A stretch of DNA of 40,543 nt from Pelagibacterales bacterium SAG-MED23 (GCA_014653935.1 JACWDU010000003.1:1-40543); one strand, 5' to 3'; shown: positions 25,622 through 34,904, counted from the stretch's first letter. Notes: generated by a model from the sequence alone, not told the origin. Numbers and translations: made by a program.

Positions 25622-26158
25622 ATGAAATATTTTGATGAATTAAAAAGATCAATGGAATATTTGGGAAAAAAAAAGGATACAATTTTTATTGGTCAAGCTG
25701 TTGAAGTGCCAGGCACAGCAATGTCAAATACACTAAAAAAAATTAATAAAAAAAAATTATTAGAACTTCCTGTGGCCGAAGATATGCAAATGGGAATGAC
25801 CCTAGGCTTATCAATGGATAAAAATGTTACAATTAGCATTTTTCCACGATGGAATTTTTTATTGTATGGTGTCAGTCAACTGATTAACCATATTGATAAA
25901 TTTAAGATAATGTGTGGTAAAGAAATAGTACCAAAAATAATAATAAGAACTGGTATTGGTTCTCAAAGACCACTTCATCCACAATTCCAACATATTGGTG
26001 ATTTTTCTGATGCAATACAAAAAATGTGTACGACAATTGAAGTTATTAAACTTAAAGAACCAAAAGATATTTTTCCAGCATACAAAAAAGCTTATAATAG
26101 AAAAGATGGAATAAACTCAATATTAGTCGAGTACGGGGACTATTATAATGAAAAATAA
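25622..26158 (+). CDS. TPP-dependent enzyme, Pyr-domain subunit (short E1-beta-like)
   Basis: A 178-residue subunit with only a Pyr domain. LELPVAEDMQMGMTLGLSM holds the catalytic glutamate that activates thiamine diphosphate, and IIIRTGIGSQRPLHPQFQH is the E1-beta/transketolase loop. The protein stops where the Transketolase_C domain of a normal 325-residue E1-beta would begin, so that domain is absent. ATG 25622 is chosen: it follows the partner's stop by one base; the frame is open 11 codons further only within the neighbour. The stop overlaps the hddA-like start (TAATG). Together the pair forms a minimal alpha-beta ThDP enzyme. Confidence 0.73.
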   Translation: MKYFDELKRSMEYLGKKKDTIFIGQAVEVPGTAMSNTLKKINKKKLLELPVAEDMQMGMTLGLSMDKNVTISIFPRWNFLLYGVSQLINHIDKFKIMCGKEIVPKIIIRTGIGSQRPLHPQFQHIGDFSDAIQKMCTTIEVIKLKEPKDIFPAYKKAYNRKDGINSILVEYGDYYNEK

Positions 26159-27147
26159 TGATAATAACTAAAACCCCTTATAGAATATCTTTTTTTGGTG
26201 GAGGTAGCGATTATCCACAGTGGTTTAATAATCATAAAGGTCAGGTTTTGTCTGCTACAATAGACAAACACATATATATAACCTGCAGATTTCTCCCCAG
26301 TTTTTTTAAACATAATTATAGAGTGGTTTGGTCTAAAATTGAAAATGTAGAAAATATTAATCAGATCAAACACAAAGTAGTTAAAAATTTATTAAAATTT
26401 TATAAAATTAAACGTGGATTAGAAATTCACTATGATGGTGATTTACCAGCAAGAAGTGGCATGGGGTCAAGCTCATGTTTCACTGTTGGATTAATGAAAG
26501 CATTAGACACTCTTCATAAAAAAAAAGATATTCCCCCTAATAAACTTGCAAAAAATGCAATTTATTTTGAACAAAAAATTATGAATGAAATTGTTGGTTC
26601 ACAGGATCAAATTGCTGCATCTGTTGGAGGTTTCAACAAAATAATTTTCAAAAATAAAGATAAATTTTTAATAAAAAAAATTAATAAACAAAACCAGATA
26701 AAAAAATTAGAAAAAAATTTAGTTTTAATTTATACGGGCATTAATAGGTCTGCGCATAAAATTGCCTCAACTTATGTTTCTAAACTATCTAATTCCAAGA
26801 AAAATTATATAATGGATATATGTGAACATGTTTCAGAGGGAGAGCGGTTATTAAACTCAGGACATTTAGATGACTTTGGTAAACTTCTCAATCATGCTTG
26901 GTATTTAAAAAAGAAATTAAGTCTATCAATAACAAACAAAAAAATTGATGATTTATATAATTTTGCAATTAAAAATGGAGCTTTAGGTGGAAAATTGTTA
27001 GGTGCAGGCGGTGGAGGTTTCTTACTAATGTATATGAAAGACAAATATCGTAAGCCTTTTTTTAATAATAATCCAAAATTAATCAATGTCCCATTTCGTT
27101 TCATAAATGAGGGAACGAGTGTTATATTTCAAGATCTTAAAAGATAA
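26158..27147 (+). CDS. hddA: GHMP kinase, D-glycero-D-manno-heptose-7-phosphate kinase (HddA) type
   Basis: A 329-residue GHMP-family sugar kinase. The N-terminal TPYRISFFGGGSDYPQWF is the HddA-like opening, the phosphate loop is ARSGMGSSSCFTVGL (about residue 100), and GGKLLGAGGGGFLLMY is the third GHMP motif. The HddA substrate is D-glycero-D-manno-heptose 7-phosphate; this fits the presence of gmhA and an hddC-gmhB fusion in the same island. A related kinase for another sugar cannot be excluded. It is coupled to its neighbours by one-base overlap and spacing. Confidence 0.82.
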   Translation: MIITKTPYRISFFGGGSDYPQWFNNHKGQVLSATIDKHIYITCRFLPSFFKHNYRVVWSKIENVENINQIKHKVVKNLLKFYKIKRGLEIHYDGDLPARSGMGSSSCFTVGLMKALDTLHKKKDIPPNKLAKNAIYFEQKIMNEIVGSQDQIAASVGGFNKIIFKNKDKFLIKKINKQNQIKKLEKNLVLIYTGINRSAHKIASTYVSKLSNSKKNYIMDICEHVSEGERLLNSGHLDDFGKLLNHAWYLKKKLSLSITNKKIDDLYNFAIKNGALGGKLLGAGGGGFLLMYMKDKYRKPFFNNNPKLINVPFRFINEGTSVIFQDLKR

Positions 27148-27148
27148 T

Positions 27149-28336
27149 ATGAAATTTAATCATAAATTAATGAATAATAATTTTACCAATCAAGATATTG
27201 GTGCAGTAAAAAAGTTTTTAAAAAATAAAGATACAATTTTAACCCAATCAAAAAAAGTAGAAGAGTTTGAAAAAAGATGGTCGAAATGGCTAGGTGTAAA
27301 ATATTCAACTTTTGTAAACTCAGGATCGTCAGCAAATTTTATTACAATTTCTATTCTTAAAGCTATAAATAAAAATAAAAAAAAAAATGAAATAATAGTT
27401 CCAACTTTAACATGGGTTTCAGATATTAATTCTGTGATTATGAATGGGTTCAAGCCTGTTTTTGTTGACATAGATCCAACAACTCTTTCTATGTCTTCTA
27501 AAGAAATTATAAAAAAACTTAATAAAAAAACTTTAGCAGTATTTATTACTCACGCTCAGGGTTTTAATGGACTAACAGATAAATTATTGGCAGAACTAAA
27601 AAAAAGAAATATTCCTTTGATTGAAGATGTTTGCGAAAGTCATGGAGCTAAACATAAAATGAGAAAATTAGGAACCTTTGGAATGATTTCAAATTTTTCT
27701 TTTTATTATGCACATCACATGACAACTATCGAAGGAGGAATGATTTGCACAAATGATAAAAAAATTCATGAATTATCAAAAATATTTAGATCACATGGAA
27801 TGGTAAGAGAGGCCAAAAATAATCTATTTGAAAAAAAAATGATTAAAAAATATAAAAATCTTTCTCCTCAATTTATTTTTTTATATCCTACACTTAATTT
27901 CAGAAACAATGAAATAGGAGCGGTACTTGGGATAAGTCAATTAAAAAGTCTCAATAAAAATAACACACAAAGATCAAAAAATTTAAAATTTTTTTTAAAT
28001 AATCTTGATAAAGATAAATATTGGACCGATTTCAAGCTTGATGGTAGCTGTAATTATGCTTTTCCGATTGTTCTTAAAACTAAAAATCTAAAAAAACGTG
28101 ACAATTTTGAGAAAATTTTAGCTAACTATAAAATAGAATTTAGGCGTGGCAATGCAGGTGGAGGAAATCAGTTAAGGCAACCATATCTAAAAAGTTTTGT
28201 AAAAGTGAGAAATTTTAAAAAATTTAAAAACGTAGATCAAGTCCATTTTTTTGGATATTACATAGGAAATTATCCCTCACTTAAAAAAGATAAAATAACT
28301 CAAATAGTAAAAATTTTAAATAAAATTCCTCTTTAA
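27149..28336 (+). CDS. DegT/DnrJ/EryC1-fold PLP enzyme, ColD-like sugar 3-dehydratase
   Basis: A 395-residue aspartate-aminotransferase-fold protein of the sugar-aminotransferase family. The usual lysine that binds PLP is replaced: the segment reads SFYYAHHMTTIEGG, with H189 at the lysine place, as in ColD (GDP-4-keto-6-deoxymannose 3-dehydratase, H188). So it is likely to remove a hydroxyl to give a 3-deoxy-4-keto sugar rather than add an amine. The length fits ColD (388) and not the Fe-S E1 dehydrase (about 435). Other parts conserved are PTLTWVSDINSVIMNGFKP and IEDVCESHGA. ATG 27149 follows the kinase stop by one base. Confidence 0.8.
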   Translation: MKFNHKLMNNNFTNQDIGAVKKFLKNKDTILTQSKKVEEFEKRWSKWLGVKYSTFVNSGSSANFITISILKAINKNKKKNEIIVPTLTWVSDINSVIMNGFKPVFVDIDPTTLSMSSKEIIKKLNKKTLAVFITHAQGFNGLTDKLLAELKKRNIPLIEDVCESHGAKHKMRKLGTFGMISNFSFYYAHHMTTIEGGMICTNDKKIHELSKIFRSHGMVREAKNNLFEKKMIKKYKNLSPQFIFLYPTLNFRNNEIGAVLGISQLKSLNKNNTQRSKNLKFFLNNLDKDKYWTDFKLDGSCNYAFPIVLKTKNLKKRDNFEKILANYKIEFRRGNAGGGNQLRQPYLKSFVKVRNFKKFKNVDQVHFFGYYIGNYPSLKKDKITQIVKILNKIPL

Positions 28337-28337
28337 T

Positions 28338-29882
28338 ATGAGTTTAGAAAAAAATTTAGATTGTTTATTTTTGGTAAGCAATAGCTCTAGTAAAACTTAT
28401 CAATCACTATCAAAAACTTATTCAGCTGTAGAACCTCCTACCTGGGCTTTACTTCTTGCACAATCAACTCGTAGCATTGGATTTAAGGTAAAAATTTTAG
28501 ATGCTAATGCAGAAAATTTAACTGAAAAAGAAATCTTAGATAAAGTAAAAAATTTTTTACCAAAAATGATTTGTCTAATTGTTTATGGGCAAAATGTTAA
28601 TGCAGGGACCACAAATATGAGTGGCGCGATTAATATAAGTGAATACCTGAAAAAAAATATAGATATTCCAATTTCAATAATTGGCTCTCACGTACAAGCA
28701 CTTCCGATAGATACATTAAAAAAAGAAAAAAGTATTGATTTTGTTTTTACAAATGAAGGCGTTTATGCATTGAGAAATATATTAAAGATCAATGATTTTT
28801 CTTCAAAAAATTTATCTAAGATAAAAGGTATTGCATATAGAGATAAGGATAAAATTATAATGAACGAACCTGAGTCAATAGTGCCTAATGAAAAAATGGA
28901 TATAGATTTACCTGGATACGCTTGGGATTTACTTCCTTATAAAAAAAAACCATTGGATTTATATCGTGCACCAATGTGGCATGCTGAATATGATTTTGAA
29001 AAAAGAACACCCTATGCAAGCTTACAAACAAGTTTAGGATGTCAATTTGGATGTAATTTTTGCATGATTAATATTTTGAATAGAAACGATAAAGATGAGG
29101 TAGGTGTAGCATCAAATTACAGCAAAATGAGATTTTGGTCTACAGACTTTATAATAAAAGAATTTGATAAATTAATTGAAATGGGAGTTAGAACAATAAG
29201 AATTGTTGATGAAATGTTTTTACTGAATCCGAAATATTACATTCCATTGTGTGAAAAATTAGCAGAGAGAAACAAAGATGACTCACTTAGAATTTGGAGT
29301 TACAGTAGAATAGATACTGTCAAAAGACCAGAAATATTAAAATTAGTTCGAAGAGCTGGAATAAAATGGTTAGCTTTAGGAATTGAAAGTGGAGATAAGT
29401 CAGTAAGACTAGAGGTTGATAAAGGTAAATTTGAAGATGTTGATGTAACAAAAGTAATTCAAAAAGTTCATGATGCAGATATTAACGTGATGGCAAATTA
29501 CATTTATGGATTACCTGGAGATACAAAAGAAACAGTTCAAAAAACTTTTGATTTAAGCTTGGAATTGTGTACGGCAGGTTGGAATACTTATGGGGCAATG
29601 GCTTTACCAGGAAGTTTTTTATATAAAAAAGCACTAGATGATGGTGTAAAGCTGCCCAGTAGTTATGAAGGTTATTCATTTCATTCTTACGACACTTTGC
29701 CTCTACCAACAGAAAAACTATCTGCTAAAGAAGTTATAACTTTGAGAGATGAAGCATTTGACAAATACCATAATCACAAACCTTTTCTAAGTTTAATAAC
29801 AAAAAAATTTGGAGCAAAAGCAGCCGAAAATATAGTGGAAATGACTAAAATAAAACTTAAAAGAAAAATTAAAGGTGATTAA
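28338..29882 (+). CDS. B12-binding domain radical SAM protein
   Basis: A 514-residue class B-like radical SAM enzyme. Residues 1-160 form a cobalamin-binding Rossmann-type domain (PPTWALLLAQSTRSIGFKV, then IIGSHVQALP; no DxHxxG motif, which is common in this class). The Fe4S4 motif CQFGCNFC is near residue 235, followed by RIVDEMFLLN and WLALGIESGD. Such enzymes methylate unactivated carbons or phosphorus, or rearrange them, in natural-product and surface-sugar pathways. The substrate is unknown; location after the ColD-like gene (one base apart) suggests C-methylation or other alteration of a sugar. Confidence 0.85.
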   Translation: MSLEKNLDCLFLVSNSSSKTYQSLSKTYSAVEPPTWALLLAQSTRSIGFKVKILDANAENLTEKEILDKVKNFLPKMICLIVYGQNVNAGTTNMSGAINISEYLKKNIDIPISIIGSHVQALPIDTLKKEKSIDFVFTNEGVYALRNILKINDFSSKNLSKIKGIAYRDKDKIIMNEPESIVPNEKMDIDLPGYAWDLLPYKKKPLDLYRAPMWHAEYDFEKRTPYASLQTSLGCQFGCNFCMINILNRNDKDEVGVASNYSKMRFWSTDFIIKEFDKLIEMGVRTIRIVDEMFLLNPKYYIPLCEKLAERNKDDSLRIWSYSRIDTVKRPEILKLVRRAGIKWLALGIESGDKSVRLEVDKGKFEDVDVTKVIQKVHDADINVMANYIYGLPGDTKETVQKTFDLSLELCTAGWNTYGAMALPGSFLYKKALDDGVKLPSSYEGYSFHSYDTLPLPTEKLSAKEVITLRDEAFDKYHNHKPFLSLITKKFGAKAAENIVEMTKIKLKRKIKGD

Positions 29883-29925
29883 GATTTAAATTTTAATGAT
29901 ATAAAAGTTTTAAATTTTAAAAATA

Positions 29926-30864
29926 ATGAGCAAAGTTTTAATAACAGGAGGAGCAGGATATATTGGTACAATGTTAAGTACTAAGTTATTAGAACAAGGA
30001 CATCATGTGACCGTAGTAGATCTTTTAAAATATGACAAAGGGTCTCTGAATCATTTATATTTTCACAAAAATTTTAATTTCATTTGTGAAGATGTTAGAA
30101 ATAAAAATTTAATAAAAAAACTTGTAAGACAAAATGATTTTATCATTCCTTTGGCAGCATTAGTAGGAGCTCCATTATGTGAGAAGTTTAAAAAAGACGC
30201 TAAAAGCACCAATTTAGGAACAATTAAAACATTGTGTGAAGTGGTTACAAAAAAAAATAAAGTAATTTATCTTACTACAAACTCTGGTTACGGTGTTGGT
30301 GAAAAAAATAAATATTGTGATGAGAATAGCCCATTAAATCCAATTTCTTTATATGGAAGAACAAAATGTGATGGTGAAGATTTAGTTAGATTAAAAATTA
30401 AAAATCATGTTTGTTTTAGACTGGCAACAGTGTTTGGGCACAGTTATAGAATGAGGAGTGATTTGTTGGTAAATAACTTTGTTTACACAGCTGTAAAAAA
30501 AAAGAAATTAACATTATTTGAACCTCATTTTAGAAGAAACTTTATACATGTAAGAGATGTTGTAAATGCAATTATTTTTACAATGAAAAATTTCAATAAG
30601 TTGAAAAATGATGTTTATAACTTAGGTTTATCCTCTGCAAATATTAGTAAGATCATGTTGGCTAGAAGTATTCAAAAACAATATAAAAAATTAAAGATTA
30701 AAATTGTAAAAAATAGAAAAGATCCCGACAAAAGAGATTACTTTGTAAGTAATAGAAAGATTGAAAATAAAGGTTTTAAAGCAACTATTTCATTAGATAA
30801 AGGGATATCAGAATTGATACAAATATTCTCCAATGACAAAAATAAAGTAATTAATAATTATTAA
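29926..30864 (+). CDS. NAD-dependent epimerase/dehydratase (extended SDR)
   Basis: A 312-residue extended short-chain dehydrogenase/reductase. The NAD-binding GGAGYIGTMLSTKL is at the N-terminus, the catalytic set is TTNSGYG and YGRTKCDGE, and RRNFIHVRDVVNAI is the substrate-domain motif of nucleotide-sugar epimerases and reductases. It could epimerise, dehydrate or reduce the sugar made by the upstream enzymes; its own reaction cannot be named. 43 bases separate it from the radical SAM gene. Its stop overlaps the convergent fusion gene by four bases. Confidence 0.86.
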   Translation: MSKVLITGGAGYIGTMLSTKLLEQGHHVTVVDLLKYDKGSLNHLYFHKNFNFICEDVRNKNLIKKLVRQNDFIIPLAALVGAPLCEKFKKDAKSTNLGTIKTLCEVVTKKNKVIYLTTNSGYGVGEKNKYCDENSPLNPISLYGRTKCDGEDLVRLKIKNHVCFRLATVFGHSYRMRSDLLVNNFVYTAVKKKKLTLFEPHFRRNFIHVRDVVNAIIFTMKNFNKLKNDVYNLGLSSANISKIMLARSIQKQYKKLKIKIVKNRKDPDKRDYFVSNRKIENKGFKATISLDKGISELIQIFSNDKNKVINNY

Positions 30865-32069
30865 AATTTTTTCATATTTTTTTTTAAATCTTTATAAAAA
30901 TCATCTTTAGCATATGAAAAATATAAGTTACTTTTATGAGCACATTTTTTGTCTGATATTTTATCTCCAATCATAAAACTTTTTTTCTTATCAATTAAAT
31001 ATTTCTTAAAGATGTTTTTAATCATTTGATTTCCTGGTTTTCTTAAATTAGATTTTTTTTTATATTTTTTAATTTGTCCATGAGGGTGAAAAGGACAGTA
31101 TTGAATTTCATCAATAAATATATTTTTTTTGGATAATTCTTTTTTAATACTATTTTGTAATTTAAAAAAATCACTTTCTTTAAAAAATCCTTTTGCAATT
31201 CCAGCTTGATTAGTAACTATAAATATAAAATAATTTTTACTTATTAAATAATGTAATCCTTTTAAAACTCCTTTTTTAAATTTAAAATCTTTTCGTTTAT
31301 AAACATAACCGTAATCATGATTTATAACACCATCACGATCTAAAAATACCGCAGGTTTTTTGAATTGATTAAGTAATTTCTTTTCTGAATTTTTTAAATA
31401 TTTTGGTGTACCAATATCAATAAAAAAATCTTTAAAAAATTTACCTGTAAGTAATTTATTTTGAATCACTTTTGGTAAAATATTATCTTCTAGTGAGGAG
31501 GGTTTATTAGGAAGTAGATTAATAATTTTTTTTTTAAAAAAATAAATTCCACCATTCATTAATGGACTATTTTTCTTATATGAAATAATATTTTTTTTAA
31601 CGTCTAAACTGTTTAATTTAAAACTATTTGTATTTTTCTTATTGTTAGTTAAAGCTACGCAACCCAATGTTTTTTTTTTATAAGAGCCTATTAGTTCATT
31701 TAAATTTATATCAAAAATTGTATCTCCATTTGTAAGAATAAAATCATTAATTTTTTTTTTTTTTAAATTTAATAGTGCACCTCCAGTACCCATTGGTTTC
31801 TTTTCTTTCAAACAGATTACCTCTGTTAAATTAAATTTTTTTTTATGAAAATTTCTAAATATAATTTCACTTTTATAACCAGTAAGAAGATAAATTTTAT
31901 TGAAAGGGTATTTGCTAAGATTATTAATTAAATATTGTAAAAAATAAATATTATTAAATTTAATCATTGGCTTAGGTTTATTTTTAAGAAATTCTTTTAT
32001 CCTCGATCCTCTTCCGCCCACTAAAATTACCAAATCTACATTTTTCATAATTTTTTTATTTTTTGTCAT
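30861..32069 (-). CDS. Fusion: sugar-phosphate nucleotidyltransferase (HddC-like) + HAD heptose-bisphosphatase (GmhB-like)
   Basis: A 402-residue two-domain protein. Residues 8-235 are a nucleotidyltransferase (VILVGGRGSRIKEFLKNKPKPMIK at 14-37, TNGDTIFD at 113). Residues 240-402 are a HAD phosphatase (FLDRDGVIN at 242, TNQAGIAKG at 286, MIGDKISD at 366) of the GmhB group. It can thus remove the 7-phosphate of heptose-1,7-bisphosphate and then activate heptose-1-phosphate with a nucleotide. Three of four GmhB zinc ligands appear lost (CPFHP where CPHHP is usual, SNLRKP where CDCRKP is usual). The start may be 32069 or 32048. It stands on the opposite strand to its neighbours. Confidence 0.85.
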   Translation of the reverse strand: MTKNKKIMKNVDLVILVGGRGSRIKEFLKNKPKPMIKFNNIYFLQYLINNLSKYPFNKIYLLTGYKSEIIFRNFHKKKFNLTEVICLKEKKPMGTGGALLNLKKKKINDFILTNGDTIFDINLNELIGSYKKKTLGCVALTNNKKNTNSFKLNSLDVKKNIISYKKNSPLMNGGIYFFKKKIINLLPNKPSSLEDNILPKVIQNKLLTGKFFKDFFIDIGTPKYLKNSEKKLLNQFKKPAVFLDRDGVINHDYGYVYKRKDFKFKKGVLKGLHYLISKNYFIFIVTNQAGIAKGFFKESDFFKLQNSIKKELSKKNIFIDEIQYCPFHPHGQIKKYKKKSNLRKPGNQMIKNIFKKYLIDKKKSFMIGDKISDKKCAHKSNLYFSYAKDDFYKDLKKNMKKF

Positions 32070-32104
32070 TTTAATATTAAATTAAATAGTCTATTAATTA
32101 CAAT

Positions 32105-33055
32105 ATGAAACTAATTTCTTTTGTTTTTTCATTTAGAAATGAGGAAAAAAATTTGAATGAATTAATAAAAAGAGTTCATGAAGAAGTAAAAAAATTAAAG
32201 AATTATAATTATGAATTAATATTTGTTAATGATGATTCAGACGATAATTCAGAAATAATATTAAAAGATTTACAAAAAAATTTTCCAATAACAATTATAA
32301 ACATGTCCAGAACTTTTGGTGTTGGGCCATGTGTATTGGCAGGATTTAAACATACTAGTGGTGATTGTATTGTTTATATGGATTCTGATTTACAAGATCC
32401 TCCTGAGATTGTTAATAAACTTTTAACCAAATACGAAAATGGTGCAGACGTTGTACACACAATTAGAACTAAAAGATTGGGAGAGTCTAGATTTAAATTA
32501 TTAATTACTAAAATTGCATACAAGATCATAAATTTTTTATCAGACATAAAATTACCTAATGAGGCTGGGGATTTTAAATTAATCTCTAGAAAAGCTTTAG
32601 ATAAAATTTTAGATCAAAATGAATTTAGACCATACATAAGAGGGTTATCTATTTGGGTAGGTTTTAAACAAGCCTACGTAGAATATGTTCGTGAATCCAG
32701 ATTTGATGGTAAAACTAAATTTCCGTTATTATCTGCAGGACCAGTTCATCAATTTATAAGTGGTATTACCGCGTATTCACTTAAACCTCTATATTTAGGA
32801 ATAATTATTGGAATGATTTCTATTTTTTTTTCATTTTCATTAATACTGTATACTTTATACACAAAGTTTACAGGATTAGCAGTGCCTGGTACAGCTGGAA
32901 TAATCATAACTATATCTTTTTTTTCTGGAATAATTTTATTTACTTTAGGCATAACAGGAATTTATATAGCAAGGGTATTTGAGGAAGTAAGAGGGAGAAA
33001 ATCATATGTTATTAAAGAAATTTTAAAACCAAAAAAAAACGAAACTCTTAAATAA
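32105..33055 (+). CDS. GT2 glycosyltransferase, polyprenyl-phosphate type (GtrB/DPM1-like)
   Basis: A 316-residue family-2 glycosyltransferase. The catalytic half shows SFVFSFRNEEKNLNELI, FVNDDSDDNS and the metal-binding MDSDLQDPPE. Two C-terminal membrane helices (about 230-255 and 265-290), separated by a short loop, place it with GtrB/YfdH and ArnC enzymes that load a sugar onto undecaprenyl phosphate at the inner membrane. The following multi-spanning protein is a fitting partner that would use the lipid-linked sugar in the periplasm. Confidence 0.87.
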   Translation: MKLISFVFSFRNEEKNLNELIKRVHEEVKKLKNYNYELIFVNDDSDDNSEIILKDLQKNFPITIINMSRTFGVGPCVLAGFKHTSGDCIVYMDSDLQDPPEIVNKLLTKYENGADVVHTIRTKRLGESRFKLLITKIAYKIINFLSDIKLPNEAGDFKLISRKALDKILDQNEFRPYIRGLSIWVGFKQAYVEYVRESRFDGKTKFPLLSAGPVHQFISGITAYSLKPLYLGIIIGMISIFFSFSLILYTLYTKFTGLAVPGTAGIIITISFFSGIILFTLGITGIYIARVFEEVRGRKSYVIKEILKPKKNETLK

Positions 33056-33074
33056 TTAATATATTTTTACTTTT

Positions 33075-34904
33075 GTGAAAAAAATAATTCCACTTCTTTT
33101 ATCCTTTATTTGTGCTCTTATAATTTTAATTTTTTGGGATAGAATAAAATTACCTTATGATGAAAACAATCTCATAATAGGTAATTATTATTATAATAAA
33201 ATTAATCCTTTAAATGACACAATAAGATTTTTGACATTTTTAATTGCACCATTTTTGGTCCATTTGTTATTATTTATAAAATTTAATGATAATATTTTAA
33301 GTTTAAATCCAAAAAGTAACGATTATTTTCTTATTAAATCTGAGTTAAATAATAAAGATATTTTACGAAATTATTATTTTTTCTTTATAATTTATATCTC
33401 ACTAGAATTTTTAGCTTTAGATTTTAGACTTTTTGTAAGGCCAATAGATTTTTTTCATGAGGGCACTTATTTGGTTCCAGCCATTAATTATCTAAAAAAT
33501 GGAAATTTATTTGGTTCAACACTTTATGATTATGGTTTTTTTGCAAATAACTTAGCTTTAATATCAAATTATATATTTGGAAGCTTGAGTATCGGAGGTT
33601 TGTTATTTATAAAATTAATATTAATTTATTTAATAAAATTCACTTTAATTCTAATTTCAAAAAATATTATTTTATCGTTAGAAATTAATGGTTTCTTAAA
33701 AAAAACTTTTTTTATAATATTTACGTTTATTATAATATCTCTACCTGATTATTATAATCCTCTAATTTTTTATCAGAGGTATTTACTTTACTTAATATTT
33801 ATTTTGTTTTTAGGATCAATACTATCAATTAATAACAATAAACTTCAATTATTGTCTATTGGTTCTTTCTCTCTAATTTCAGTTTTATGGTGGTGGGATA
33901 TAGGCGCTTATGTAAATGCACTTATTTTTTTGACATTAATTTATTTTGTTATTCATAAAGAAGTAAAAAGTTTTATTGTTTTACTTATTGGGGCTTTAAT
34001 ATCTTGGGGTTTTTTTTTAATTTTACTGAGCCCAGAGTCCTTAAAAAACTTTTTTTACCAATCAAATTTTATTTATACTGCCTCAGATTATCTATTAGGA
34101 ATTGAGTACGGAATACCATTTAGTCCAGAAAGTGCCAGGGGTACAAAAACTCTTATAATTTTTTATTTGATAAGCATTATGTTAGTTCATTTTAATTTAA
34201 GTAAAAAATATAAAATTTTTTTTAAAACAAAAATTTATCTTAATTTACTATATTGCGCAGGAATTATAGGCTTTAAATCTGCACTTATGAGATCAGACAC
34301 ACCTCATATAAAGTATGCTTCTGGTATTCTTTTTTTTCTTTTTTTATTTTTAATTCTAATGTTTTTCTTTCAAAGATTAAAAACATCAAATCACATTCAA
34401 GATATCTTAGATAAATATAAAATTAATCTAGTCATTTTTTTATCACTATCCTTATTTTATTTTTTCGGTTTTTCAAGCCCTCATATCAACAGTAATACTT
34501 TTAAGAATATTTTTTATTTTAAAAATAATATATCTCACTTGGTAAATTCAGTTGATGAAAATTATTTAAACAAAAATTATAATTTAGTTGTCGACCGTTA
34601 TAAAAAACTCAGTGAAAATGATAATTGTATACAAATACTCACCGACGATATTTCGTTTCCATATTTTCTAAAAAAACCAAGTTGTACGGAATATTTTATT
34701 CCTGGCGCTCAAGTATTGAATAAAAAAAGTGAAAAAAAATTTATAAGTAAATTAAACTTTTCATCACCCGAAATAATCTTATATCAATCTCCATACAAAC
34801 TTTTAATGAATCCATTAAATATGCCAGAAACTTTAGAATATATTGACAAAAATTATTCTTTTTATGAAAAATTTAATGGTTATGTATTTTATAAAAAAAA
34901 TTAA
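33075..34904 (+). CDS. Large multi-spanning membrane protein, probable GT-C glycosyltransferase
   Basis: A 609-residue protein with 11-13 hydrophobic helices and a soluble C-terminal part of about 130 residues. After the second or third helix, RPIDFFHEGTYLVPAINYLK and GSTLYDYGFFAN resemble the acidic first external loop of GT-C enzymes that take sugar from a polyprenyl phosphate. No family is recognised with certainty. GTG start at 33075, 19 bases after the GT2 gene. A role in adding the island's sugar to lipopolysaccharide or another surface polymer is inference; a flippase or polymerase is the alternative. Confidence 0.6.
   Translation: MKKIIPLLLSFICALIILIFWDRIKLPYDENNLIIGNYYYNKINPLNDTIRFLTFLIAPFLVHLLLFIKFNDNILSLNPKSNDYFLIKSELNNKDILRNYYFFFIIYISLEFLALDFRLFVRPIDFFHEGTYLVPAINYLKNGNLFGSTLYDYGFFANNLALISNYIFGSLSIGGLLFIKLILIYLIKFTLILISKNIILSLEINGFLKKTFFIIFTFIIISLPDYYNPLIFYQRYLLYLIFILFLGSILSINNNKLQLLSIGSFSLISVLWWWDIGAYVNALIFLTLIYFVIHKEVKSFIVLLIGALISWGFFLILLSPESLKNFFYQSNFIYTASDYLLGIEYGIPFSPESARGTKTLIIFYLISIMLVHFNLSKKYKIFFKTKIYLNLLYCAGIIGFKSALMRSDTPHIKYASGILFFLFLFLILMFFFQRLKTSNHIQDILDKYKINLVIFLSLSLFYFFGFSSPHINSNTFKNIFYFKNNISHLVNSVDENYLNKNYNLVVDRYKKLSENDNCIQILTDDISFPYFLKKPSCTEYFIPGAQVLNKKSEKKFISKLNFSSPEIILYQSPYKLLMNPLNMPETLEYIDKNYSFYEKFNGYVFYKKN

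Noticed and set aside
25021..26158. The two TPP genes as one gene broken by a frameshift
   Set aside because: Each has its own ATG, the subunits are separated by a stop and one base, and the PP-then-Pyr order matches separate E1-alpha and E1-beta genes. No lost sequence is evident between them.
27149..28336. Ordinary sugar aminotransferase
   Set aside because: The PLP-binding lysine is absent and replaced by His in the ColD pattern.
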